The notes under the pieces were generated by a model. It was not told where the DNA came from and made no database searches. It saw nothing but the letters and a program-made list of their open reading frames with translations. 64,000 nt of DNA, from NCBI RefSeq assembly GCF_004342265.1, contig NZ_SMCS01000009.1, positions 1 through 64,000 on the forward strand. The letters are read 5' to 3'. Shown here in pieces: positions 1 to 10,900 of the stretch. Within the stretch, counting starts at the first letter, position 1. Every line of letters begins with the position of its first letter. Source of the stretch: Luteibacter rhizovicinus. Its GTDB lineage: Bacteria > Pseudomonadota > Gammaproteobacteria > Xanthomonadales > Rhodanobacteraceae. The position numbers and the translations under genes were made by a program.

Positions 1-248
1 GCCAGCAGCGGCAAAGCCAGCAGCTCGGACCAGGCATCGGCCAGGTCCCGCTCCGAGACCAGACCCAACCGCGCCATCAGCGCGGTCAACGTGCCCTCGG
101 GCGATTCGTCGTGCAGACGGCGGGCGCGGGTCAGGTCGCTGTCTTTAAGACGGCCGCGCGCTACCAGCAGGCGCAATAGCGATACTTCGTCCGCCACCGC
201 ATCGCCAATGGCTTCATTAACCGGTTCGGCTACCGTCGACATAATCAT
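1..248 (-). CDS. gspE: Type II secretion ATPase GspE, N-terminal part (gene runs off the window)
   Basis: About 82 residues are visible; the 3' part lies beyond base 1. The stretch RLKDSDLTRARRLHDES followed by LMARLGLVSERDLADAW and LALPLL has the pattern of the GspE/XpsE N-terminal domain (T2SSE_N), which docks on GspL in the inner membrane. The ATPase core is not in view. The first ATG is at 248; a second in-frame ATG at 242 is an equally plausible start, and neither has a strong Shine-Dalgarno. The gene follows a secreted phosphate-binding protein gene on the same strand, separated by a terminator, so it probably opens a type II secretion operon. In P. aeruginosa the equivalent neighbour of the Pdt/Vre genes is the Hxc type II system (HxcR is its GspE); that correspondence is inference from context. 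Confidence 0.8.
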   Translation of the reverse strand, partial: MIMSTVAEPVNEAIGDAVADEVSLLRLLVARGRLKDSDLTRARRLHDESPEGTLTALMARLGLVSERDLADAWSELLALPLL

Positions 249-260
249 GCCGAAAGGCTG

Positions 261-342
261 ACACGGATATATTTCAAAATGGATTACACGATATGTCCCG
301 AGCTAATGGAAATGCATCTTTCATAATCCGTGTAACGATATG
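261..342. promoter_or_regulatory. Repeated ACACGATAT-like motifs upstream of gspE
   Basis: Three related decamers lie in the short region before gspE: ACACGGATAT (261-270), ACACGATATG (286-295) and TAACGATATG (333-342). TTACACG (284-290) and CGTGTAA (329-335) also form a 7-bp inverted repeat. This is visible in the sequence. That they are operator or promoter elements is a guess. Confidence 0.25.
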
Positions 343-365
343 CGACTTAAATCCCTAAACGCCGA

Positions 366-392
366 AAGGAAGGGGCACGAAGCCCCTTCCCT
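366..392 (-). terminator. Intrinsic terminator of the phosphate-binding protein gene
   Basis: A perfect 9-bp stem GGAAGGGGC/GCCCCTTCC (368-376 and 382-390) with a 5-nt loop lies 25 bases after the stop codon. On the minus strand it is followed by TTTC. The T tract is short, so termination may be partial. Confidence 0.7.
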
Positions 393-416
393 TTGTCGAA
401 AGAATCTCGACTTAGC

Positions 417-1718
417 TTAGTTCAGAACGCAACCGTTGACCTTGGCCTGGGTCAGATCGGTGTTGGTCAGGAACGACAGGCCGCGGTTGGCGCCGATCGT
501 GGTGGTGCTGGCACGAACCGTAGCGTTGTACGGTGCGCCAAGCACGCCGCGAACCTGGGCGAGATCGGCACCGTTGCCATTGGTGTTGCCCAGGAAGTAA
601 GACACGGCCAGGATCGGATAACCCGACGTCGGATTGGCGTAGGTGGAGGGATCCACCAATGCAACGCACTGCGTGGTCAGCGGAAGGGACTGCAGGGTCG
701 GACGGCCGTTGGCATCGACAGTGTTCGCGATCACCTTGTCATACGTCAGGGTAACCGGGAGCGCCGGGCCGAACGCGGTGGGGCTGACGAAGGTGGATGG
801 AGCATTGTCGTTGGCGACGGAGGCGGACTTCACACCCGCAACCAGAGCATTGGCAGCCTCTGCATAGCCGATGTAACCATCGTTCGCAGTGGCACCGACC
901 ACACCGACCACGCCCGTGTTGCCCGACGCGGACGTCGAAGCAGCATACGAGCTGATGTACGACGCAGCAGCAGTCGCATAGGACTGGTTCGTCTTGAACA
1001 ACGGGGCAACGCCGTTGCCGCCGATCGACACTGGACCGCACTTGCCGGACAGGTGGTTGGTCAACGAGAACGACGTACCGCTACCATCAGCACGATAGAC
1101 GACAGTGATGTTGCCAGTCGCGGTGGACGGCACGCCGGAACCGGCGAGACGGCTATCCGACCAGGTCTTGATGTCGCCGGAGAAAATGCGGCAAACCTGA
1201 TCTTCAGTCAGCTTCAACGACGTGACGCCCGCCTTCTTGTAGATCACCGAGATCGCACCCGCAACCGACGGAAGCTGGACCGGCTTGCCGGTGCTATGAC
1301 CGGTCGCGTAGGCATCGTAGTCAGCCTGCGAAAGCGGCGAATCGGAACCTACGAAATGTGGCTGGGCGAGGCCGGTGCCACCGAAACCGGTCGGAACGGC
1401 GTTCGCATCGCAAGCGGCGGCGACGTTGGCAACACCTACGTCGTTACCGGCAAGAATCTTCTTGCCCGTGCCACTGCCCGTCTGGCAGTACGTAGCCGGC
1501 GTGTTGCCGGCGATATGCGAATACGCGTACAGCAGCGAACCGCTGGTCGGCGTGATGAGACGGTTGGCGACGTTGCCACCGTAACCGAGAGCGGGAAGCG
1601 TAGCGCCGCCGCCGATAAGCGTGGCGCTCTGCGCGCCGGCAACGGAAGCGACGCACATCAGCACAGCGCCCGCAACCAACTTCATGCGGGTGTGACCCAT
1701 CGAGATTCCATGACGCAT
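417..1718 (-). CDS. Secreted PstS/DING-like phosphate-binding protein
   Basis: 433 residues. I start at the ATG at 1718 because AAGGGG sits 7 bases upstream; an upstream ATG at 1763 has no such site. A signal peptide (to about Ala29) is followed by GGGATLP (residues 36-42), the hallmark seen at the N terminus of DING proteins, then TGSGTGK near 80-86, SDSPLS (125-130) and RADGSGT (209-215). The last two correspond to phosphate-contacting segments of PstS. No pstC, pstA or pstB is nearby, so a role as an importer subunit is unlikely. The gene lies between a TPS adhesin gene and gspE. P. aeruginosa PA14 has a DING protein encoded in its hxc cluster and exported by that type II system, so this protein may be a type II substrate that scavenges or senses phosphate outside the cell. 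Family assignment is firm; export route is inferred. Confidence 0.8.
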   Translation of the reverse strand: MRHGISMGHTRMKLVAGAVLMCVASVAGAQSATLIGGGATLPALGYGGNVANRLITPTSGSLLYAYSHIAGNTPATYCQTGSGTGKKILAGNDVGVANVAAACDANAVPTGFGGTGLAQPHFVGSDSPLSQADYDAYATGHSTGKPVQLPSVAGAISVIYKKAGVTSLKLTEDQVCRIFSGDIKTWSDSRLAGSGVPSTATGNITVVYRADGSGTSFSLTNHLSGKCGPVSIGGNGVAPLFKTNQSYATAAASYISSYAASTSASGNTGVVGVVGATANDGYIGYAEAANALVAGVKSASVANDNAPSTFVSPTAFGPALPVTLTYDKVIANTVDANGRPTLQSLPLTTQCVALVDPSTYANPTSGYPILAVSYFLGNTNGNGADLAQVRGVLGAPYNATVRASTTTIGANRGLSFLTNTDLTQAKVNGCVLN

Positions 1719-1989
1719 GGTGTATCCCCTTGCATAGAAGCCCCCCGATTGGAGGCATGTCACAGTGGCATGGGGGAATGACGGGGTAATTAAGCTTAGG
1801 TGTCGCGGATTATGCTTGTTTCGTTACTTCGTTAATCCGGAATAACAAACGCGTCCTGCTTTATCTAGACCATAATATAAGCTGTAATATTTGTGATTAT
1901 CAAATAAGTAAAAATACTTATACAGGAAGATTATCGTGACGCGTATCTCATTACAGGAGTGCGCTTTAGCGCACTCCTGCACAAACAAA
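1719..1989. other. AT-rich intergenic region with a 7-bp inverted repeat
   Basis: This stretch before the phosphate-binding protein gene is far richer in A and T than its surroundings. It contains the inverted repeat ATAAGTA-AAAA-TACTTAT (1904-1921) and the terminator hairpin of the upstream adhesin gene (1954-1979). It presumably holds the promoter of the phosphate-binding protein gene, but I cannot point to convincing -35/-10 boxes. One isolated heptamer, CCGTCAT on the minus strand (1778-1784), resembles half a Pho box but lacks an in-phase partner. Confidence 0.4.
1954..1979 (-). terminator. Perfect 11-bp hairpin after the TpsA adhesin gene
   Basis: CAGGAGTGCGC (1954-1964) and GCGCACTCCTG (1969-1979) pair perfectly around a 4-nt loop, about 10 bases after the adhesin stop codon. 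On the minus strand the following bases are TAATGAG, not a T run, so this may be an mRNA-stabilising hairpin or a weak terminator. Confidence 0.6.
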
Positions 1990-4900
1990 TCAGTTGTTGC
2001 TGATGCGGCCACGCTCCTCTTCGGTCAGCATCTTCGCGTGCGTGCTGTCGAGCTTGCCTGCACCAAGCACCTGCACCGGGCTCGTTACGTCATAGCCCTG
2101 CACGGGGCGGTCGATACTGGAACTGTTGTTGCCGTCGCGCAGCACCTGCACTGAGATGACCGAAGGCATGTGATCCCGAGCGTCGGACTGCTGCTTGCGT
2201 GCAACATCCTCCGCAACCTTCGATGCGGCATTCGCGGCTGCGCTTGCGGCATTCAGCGCGCCGATGTTCACTGCCGGCACCAGCGGTATACCTGTCGAGT
2301 CGCCCTTCACCTGAATGTTGTCTGCGTTGGCGACCCGGGCCGCAGCGATAACGAGATTACCGGCGACACGAATGCCCGCATCGCCGGCATCGACGGTACC
2401 GCGCGGCGCAACGAGGAACACATTACCGGGCGGCGCACCCTCGATCGTCTGCAATGTGGCGATACCCGCCCCACTGACCTGACCGCGTGCGTCGATGCGG
2501 CACCACGCGTCGACATCGCACAGATAGGTCGGCGGCGGTATTTCCGCCGTTGTCTTCGCACCCTGGCCCGCATTGATGTCGCCGTTCGAGCTCCACATAA
2601 CCAGATTGCCGCCCTGCTCGGTAAAGATGCGACTTTGGGCGAGAAGCACGCTGCGGTCGGTGAACATGTTGATGTTCCCTTGCTCCAGCGTCAGCACGCC
2701 CATCGTATTCGGACCGTCGAGCAGGGTGCCGTCCGCCAAGGCTATCGGCGGCGGTGCCGACGTGCTGCCGATCAGGGCCTGCCCACCAGGCCCCAGAATC
2801 GTAATGTCACCACCTTGCTGGGTCTGGATCGATGTACTGCGGATATCCAGATTACCGGTGTCCACGGTGGACGCCGCGCCGTTCAGCCCACCCTGCCCCT
2901 GCCCATTGGCGGTGTATCCGAGCGATGCAGGGAAGAGCGTATCGATGGCAGCGTAGCCGCGAGCGTACTGATTGAAATACTTGCTGGATGGCGTGTTGTA
3001 GTCGCCACCCACAGCGGCGAGAATCTTGAACAGAGCCTTTTCCGCGAAGAGTCGCTGCACGTATTCCGGCTGCTGCGCGAACATCGCACGCGCCTGCTCC
3101 GCGGACAACGAGATGTCTAGCTTGTCGCGAGCATAGCCCGTGTCGACGACCTCGCCAGCCACGCGACGATTCATGAAGTCGACAAGATCTGGCATCAGGC
3201 TGCCGAAGCCATCGACGCCACCTGGCGTGTCGAGATAGTGCGTGATGAAAGCCGCGGTATCGATACCCGACCCGACACCGAACGCGACGTTCACGTCGGC
3301 TCCCTCGTGCGGCAGATAGGGATTGAAGAAGTTGCCCACGGACTGGATGCCCGTGGGTGTGTTCCCGGCATCGATAGAACCGCCCTTTGCCACATCCACC
3401 TGACTGGTAAGCGGACCGATGTCGCGCCCCGCCTCGACCAGAAAGTTGCCTGGTCCGCCGAGTACCAGAGACGGCACAAGTTCGTAACCGCCAATGATAA
3501 AACTGGCAAAGGGGCCGTGCGGCAGGATAGCTGTGTCGTAGATATCCCGACCGGCCGCCACTCGAGTGATATCGGCAGCGTGCGTGTGCTGCCCGATAAG
3601 CGACAAATTGACGATGTCCCTGCTGGCGTAGATCAGGGCCTGTTTCGCGGGTGAGATGATCAGCGACAGATAATTGAATCCGTTCGGCGCGTCGGTGCCG
3701 TCGGTTATGTCGCCCCCGAGCGCATAGATACGTACAGGGTCACTATCGTCGCCATGCAGGGGAACCGCCTGGTGGCCCGTCGCATTATTTAACGCGGAAC
3801 CGCCATTGGTCACAATCCGGCTAACGTAATTGGTCGTGGGCGCGAGCGGTGAAGGCATGGAGTCCGGTGACGCATCGATGAGTCCGAAAGCGATGCCCTG
3901 ACTATCCTGCACTGTCTGGCGAGAAAACCCGATGCTGCCGTTCGCGAGAATTGTAAGATTGCCGTCCGCCGAGGGATAGAGCTCGCCATTCGTAAGGATG
4001 CCGATATCGCCTCCGAATGCGGTAAGCGAAAGCGTGGCGGGTAAAACGGGACCGGCGATACCGCCTGCTCCGAATACGACTCCGGGGGCTCGCAGACTGC
4101 CGACAGTGATGTTGCCAGCCGTCGTGGCGACGGATAGCGCCGAATCCTGACTGTAACCTTGCATATCGGCGTGACCCGCAGGCAGAAGAAACCCGAACAA
4201 GCCGCGGGAGTTGTAGTAAGAAGGATCGTAGATACCACCGATGTCCGCACCCAATCGTGCGTTGACGCTCATGTCGGCATCCTGCATTGCGAACAAGGTA
4301 GACACCGGCGAGACGACGGACGGAGAAAATCCGGGAATATTTATCGCCGAAAGAAGAGGTGAAGCCGCAACGGCGCCATCCGCATCAATGCGGCCCAGAC
4401 CCTTCGCGACGAAGTAACTTCCACTGAGGATATCTCCGCCAGCGTGCACGTCGAGATTGCCGCGTCCGACGGTGGTAATTGCATCGCGTGCCGCATTCGC
4501 ATACCACGTCGTGGGAAGAGACACGGATAGTTCGCTGATGTTTCCGCCCGCGTCGACGCTGACGTTGCCGCCGACGCTCATGATGCCCTGGCCGAAATTA
4601 CCGAAATCGATCGACGAACGGCTGCCGTCCGCTGCATTGCCGATCTGCATCCACTGCCACCAGTACTGGGAGACCGACTGTCCCTTTGCACCCTTCGTTA
4701 CGCTGCCGTCCGCATCGACGACATACTGGATCGCGTCGATATTGCCGCGTGCTTTAAGACCGATGTCGCCCGCGTTCTCGGGATTGACGAAGCCCGTCAC
4801 CAGCATGTCAGGTAGCGTATCGCCGATACCCTGTGCCTTCTCGGAAGGACGAAGGACTGAAACATCCGTACCAACCTGCGTGCCGGATGCCGGGGCGCCC

Positions 4901-7900
4901 GCGGTATACACGACTGCCGGCGCTTGTTCGTCGGCCCACTGGATGTCGCCACCTGAAACCATGTCGATCGAGCCAGTGCCGGTACGGATCGTCGTTGGCA
5001 GAAGCAACGTTTTGCCCGCGAAAGGGCTCTTCACGTTGACCACCGAAGGGTCCGTCAGCATGTCCTTTACGGAGAAATGGCCATCCAGAACAACGCTGCC
5101 GCCGCCTGCCGAGGTAGCCAACGGATCGACCGCCCCGATATCGGAACCTGCGACGAAACGGTACGACGTACTCGCGCCACCCAGCAACGTCGCCGATGCG
5201 AGCGACGCGGGACTACCGAGCGACGGCATATTGGACGGACTGTTATTGGCTGCGCTGGCAGGCACGGGGATAGGTGTGTTGCCGCCGCCCGGGTTCGTCG
5301 GCGCCGCGTCCGACTTCGGCACGAACGGTGCGTAGAACAGCTGGCTACCCCAGAAGAAGTTGCCGACGTTATTGGCGACGTAGTTGTAGTACGTCGAATG
5401 ACCGTCGATATACTGACCGTAATTGGCTGTATATGCCGTGTAATTGCTATCGATCGGCGTCAGGATAGGTGATGGCGTCGTGTTGAAATGATCCGGGTCG
5501 AAGTAGAAATTGGACTCGAGCCATGTCTCATAGGCCGCCGCATAGTCGGTATAGGTCGTATAAGAACCCGGCTGTGGCGCAACCAGCGTGGTCGGCTTGT
5601 AGGCAAGGAAGCCGCCACTACTGTTCGACGATGCGAATGCATAAGCCCAGGTCTGATTATTTGCATCGCCCACCTCGCCGATATAGCGCTGGTAGTTCGC
5701 GTAATAGTCGTTCGACTGATTGAGAAGTGGCGCCTGCAGCGGCTGGTAGTATGGATCCTTGCTGATATCCGCCCTACCGCCACCCGGTGTCATGCCATCT
5801 CCGACGGCACCGTCCTTCAGGTTGATGGAACCGTTCCAGATACCGTTGGCATCGAGATACGCCTGGGATGTCTGATACGACGCCAGCGCGTTGTCGTAAG
5901 CCACATTGCGGACGACCGCATCGGATTTCGGCACGAACGGCGCGTAGAACAACTGGGTTCCCCAGAAGAAATTACCGACGTTATTGGCGACATAGTTGTA
6001 ATACGTATTGTGGCCGTCGATATAAAGGCCATAGTTCGACGAGTAAGCCGTGTAGCTGCTATCGATCGGCGTCAGGATGGGAGAAGGCGTCGAGTTGAAA
6101 TGATCGGGATCGAAGTAGAAATTGGACTCGAGCCAGGTCTCGTAAGCCGCGACATAATCGGCATAGGTCGTGTATGCATCGGGCTGCGGCGCAATCAACG
6201 CCGTCGGCTTATAGGTCAGGAAGCCGCCACTGGTGTTCGATGACCAGAACGCGTAAGCCCAGGTCTGATTGTCCGCGTCACCCACCTCACCGACATACCG
6301 TTTGTAATTCGCGTAGTAAGCGACGGACTGGTCTTTCAGCGGTGCCTGCAGCGGCTGGTAGTATCGGTCCTTGGTGATATCGGCGGTGCCACCACCTGGC
6401 GTCATGCCATCCCCGACCGCACCATCCTTCAGGTTGATCGAACCGTTCCAGATGCCGTTATCGCTGAGGTACTGCTCGGATTTCTGATAGGCCGCGACCG
6501 CATCGGCATAGCCGTTATCGGGCAACGGCGGCGGCGGTGGGGCCGGCGGATCGGACAGCACCGCGCCGTTGTTCTGCTGATAGAACCCGTCGGTAATACT
6601 GGCTTTCAGGTCGAGATTGCCCGACGCACGTATCGTGAGGATCGGTGCTTCGGCGCCATACCGGTACGCCAGTTGAATCTTGCCGGCGCTGTCCGTGACT
6701 CCCGCACCGAGATTCCAGTTGGTCAGTACGCCGATCGTGCCGCCGTTGACGCCATCGACGGGATTGCGAAGCTCGACGCCGGGGCGGACATGCACATTGG
6801 CGATCGTTGCGAAGCGCGGACCAAAGGTGAAGCCGGGATTCTGGATAAAGCCCATCAGCGCACCCGGCCCGTTGACGGCGTTGCCGCCAACATAACCGTA
6901 GAAACTCTGATGACCGGCATTCGCCGCATCGGGAATGAAGTAATTGGCGCTTAGATACTTCTTCAGTTGCGCGTCGTCGGCGGGTGCATCGAGCTGCTTG
7001 CCGGTCGCGTCGTACCATTTGCCTGCGACGAGGGTGGGTTTGCCGTCCGCACCCGCGCCATACCAGCCTGCCGGGTCGACGATGCCGTCGAAGTACTTCG
7101 ATTTGTCGGTCTGCTGCGTATCCTTCGTGCTCCAGACAACGAACGGTTCTATCGTCACATCGCGCGCGCCGACGATGTTCGCGTTCCCGCCGTCGAGCGT
7201 AATCGGAACGTTGCCGTCCGCGAGAAGCGGCGCCCGCATGCTGACCTTGCCTCCGGAGAAGGCATCGCTCGAACCCCCGGAAACATCGATTCGCGCTTTG
7301 GCGCCGACATGGATATAGCCCGCATCGCCGGCCTGCACGTTCTCATAACCGTAAGCGCTATTCAGCGATCCGTCGCCCGTACCCGCGGTACCCAGGATGA
7401 CATCGCCGCCGCGCTGAGCCGCGATGGAACTCGTAGCAATCAGGTTGCCCTCGATATCGACGCCCTTACGACCGTAGACCTCGATACGACTGCCCGCCGG
7501 AGCCGTCGCATCGATGGTACCGTCGATGCGCGCGGTGCCTCCGTTCGCATAGAGATAGACCTTGCCAGCGGTGAGCGTATTGCCTGCGGAAAGCGCGAGA
7601 TCGCCCGCCCCGCTCGTGATATCGACCAGACCAGTCGCGCCGGCCATTGCGGTCAGCCGTGCCAGCGCGTCGAGGTCCAGCACCGCGCCGGAGCCAAGCG
7701 TGAAGTAACCGCCGCGATAGCCCTTCGCGGCGTGACCGTCGAATGTGCCGCCGAGCAGGACACTGTTTGCAGCCAGTGCGCTGAAGCTACCGGCATCGCC
7801 GCCCTTCGAGGCACCGCCGAACAGCAATGACGCTCCGGCCCCGATGTCGATACTGCCGCGATTCGCCGCAAGCGCGAGGGTGCCGCCAGGCGCGTACGTT

Positions 7901-10900
7901 GTCGTATCGAAGAAGACTTTGTTCGTACCGGCGACGTCGAGGCGCGTACCGGGCGCGATGACGAGGTCGCCCTGCGTCGCCGAGATATTCAGCGTGCCGG
8001 CCGTCGCATCGAGATTCATTCCGACGGCTACGCTTCCGCCCTTTAGCGTCAGCGAACCACCCAGCGCATCGCTGGCCATCGCCGCGCCGCCGCTGTTAAC
8101 GAGACTCAATGCGCCGCCCGTCGTCAGCGACGTATCCGACCCACCTGAGGCGATGAAGACGGGTGCGGAAAGACTGACGTCCGCGCCGCCAAAATCCATG
8201 CCACCCCGCCCCTGCCCCACCACGCCCTTCGTCGCCGAGGCGGAGAAATTGGCGAAACCTTGCAGGGCCGACGCGCCGGGACCAAAGTCGATTTCATCGG
8301 CATGCACATCAAGGCGTCCGCCATGTGCGGCCGGAGCGGGCGCTACGCCACCAAGCGCATTCCCGAACCCCAGACGCGCGGCATGAATCGACACGTCGCC
8401 ACCATCGCCGACCAGCGCTCCGGCATTCAGCGTCAGGGCGTTTGCGAGAGAAATATCGAGATTTCCGAGAAAATCGATCGCGCCACGGCTACGCAATGTG
8501 ACTTCGTCGGCACTACGGAACAGGTCCAGCGTGCGCGGACCGATGACGAGGCCGTTGTCGCCGCCATTCACGCCATCGCCGACGAACGTGATCTTGTTGC
8601 TATTGGCATCGATGGCCTTCGCGCTGAATGTCGCGTTGGCGTCGACGCGCGTCGCGCCGGTGGCGTCCAGCGTAAGCGCGCTACCGCCATTCACTGTAGC
8701 GCCGCCGTCGATGGTCAGCCGCCCTGTCGATGTTCCGGCCACGCCGCCGGTGCCCGGCACCTGCCTGCGTACCACGTTAGCCGCGCCATTCTGCGACACG
8801 CGGATCATGGCGCCGTCGCCACTGACTGCCGAGGTCGGGTTGCCTGCCGCATCCTTGCCCGCATTGCTGCCGAACAGAATCGACTGGCTGCCTGCCGGAT
8901 TCGAATCGCCCTGAGCTTGCAGCACGCTGCCGCTTTCCAGAAGCACGCCTTCGGCACCTGGCGCGGAAGCACCGCGCGCGACGAGCATGATCTCGCGACC
9001 CGCAAGCGGATGTGCTGCATCGTTCGACAGCACGACGCTGTCGGCTGCACCATCGATGCGGTCGCCATCGTCTTCGTGATGGCGTGTGCCACCGATGAGC
9101 AGGCTACCGGCATTGAGTTGCGTCAGGCCATCGGCGGAGATGTTCAGATACCCGTCGCGGATATTTTCGCCGGCGCCGACGATCTGGATCGCCTGGCCGG
9201 CGATGTCGACCTGCGAGCTTCGACCGCCCTTGGCCGGCTCCGCCGTAAGCGTTGCCCCGATATTCAGCTGTTTACCGGCAGCCAGCACCAGACGCCCCGC
9301 GTCGGCGAGCAGCTGCGGTGCGACGATGCCACTCTTCGTGGCCTGGTCGCCGAAGAACTTGTCGGCATCGGTAAGACGGTACTGCGAATATTGCTGCCAG
9401 ACTTTGGCCGACTGGACAAGGAAGGTCGTATTGCGCGCATCGCGTGTGCCGGTGAGGCCATCCGCGAAGTAGCCGGCGACCGAATAGCTGCCGTCCGGAT
9501 GGACGGCATTGCGGCCGAGCACGCTGTCGACGCTTGTCGTGTCCTGCACGATGCGATAAGCACCAGGCAATTCCGCATACCCAGCGGGCAGCAATGTGTA
9601 CATGCCAGCCGGAAGGCCCGGAATGCCCGACAGGTAAACCGACTTCCCGATATCCGGAGCCGAAGAGGCATTCTCGAACGCGGCGTCGTGAGCCGCGACA
9701 GGCGACTTGTAGCCCGGAATAACCGCATAGACCGCGCGACCATTCGCGGGCTGCGCCAGCAGGTCTCGGGTACCGCCAACGCCAGGAACCCATTCGCCCG
9801 CCTGTAGCGCACCACCACCCGACAGGTCGATGCCGGCACCCTTGTCGAGCGCGACGTCGCTGCCGTGAACCTGGATATCCTTCGCAGGTGGTGCGACCAG
9901 GTCGGACGAGTTGGCAGCGGGATTGCCGTTGTACCGCCACTCGACACCGTCGACAGTGGTGCCGTACGGCACCGTCAATCCATTGAGCGACACCGAGGTC
10001 AGACTGCCCGCCCCCAGATTCACCGATGTTGTCGCCACCAGCGGGAAGATCGTTGGATCGATGCCGAAATCCGCAGCCTGGACAACCGGATCGGTGACGC
10101 CAAGTACCAGTGAGCCCGCGGGCGCCCGGATCGTACCGTTTTGCACGATGTGATCGGCGTCGACCAGCAACGCGCCTGCCGCCGAAAGCGGCGCGTTCGA
10201 TGGACCGCCCGGAAGGATCGTGACCGTCGTGTTTCGCGCGTGGCCATCGGCATCCGCGATACCGGATGCATTGGCATCGATGACGAAACGATAGCCCGTG
10301 GCGGGATAAAGTTGCGCGGCCTTGAAGGTCAGGTTGCCGGTGCTGAAAAGGAGGCCCGTATTCGCCTTGCCGTCGACACCGAAAGCAAGGCTAGCCGGCA
10401 GGGTGAAGCGAATATCACCCGTCGCGTTGAAGTTCGCGTCGCGCCAGCGCTGCAGATCGACCGTTCCACCGATATCGATGAAATCCGCATCGATATCGAG
10501 CGTGCCGTCACCGGCGAGTGCCAGCGGAATCGGCGAAGACGGTACCGGGAGCTTCGTGCCGCTTATGTTGACGTAGGGCGCCGAAATCCGGACGTGTCCA
10601 TTTCCCGCCGCGTACCCCGTGCCCGTCTGCAGGGACGTCGCACCGTCGGGCAACGCCAGGTAACCCGTCGAATATGCCGTGAAGGAACGGCCGAGCGACA
10701 CATCGACATTGCCTGCGAACCCTATCGGCAACACGATCCCCAGCGTATTGACCGGGCCGACGGCCGGCCCGATCGCCAGGTTCGAGATACCCGAATTTGC
10801 AAGGCTGTCCGCCACGAAGTGAATGATTCCGGACGGAGCACCGCTCTCGATCGCTCCGTACCGCGTGGCACCCATCGGGACGACACTGCCGGATTGCTGG

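Noticed and set aside
417-1718. DING-like gene as part of a Pst phosphate importer operon
   Set aside because: No permease or ATPase gene follows within the window; the next gene is gspE after a terminator.
393-1781. 462-codon plus-strand frame opposite the DING-like gene
   Set aside because: Antisense shadow of a clear PstS-type protein with signal peptide, ribosome site and terminator on the minus strand.
1719-1989. Fur box or full Pho box in the AT-rich region before the DING-like gene
   Set aside because: GATAAT-like and CCGTCAT-like fragments occur, but without the required second half-site at the correct spacing.
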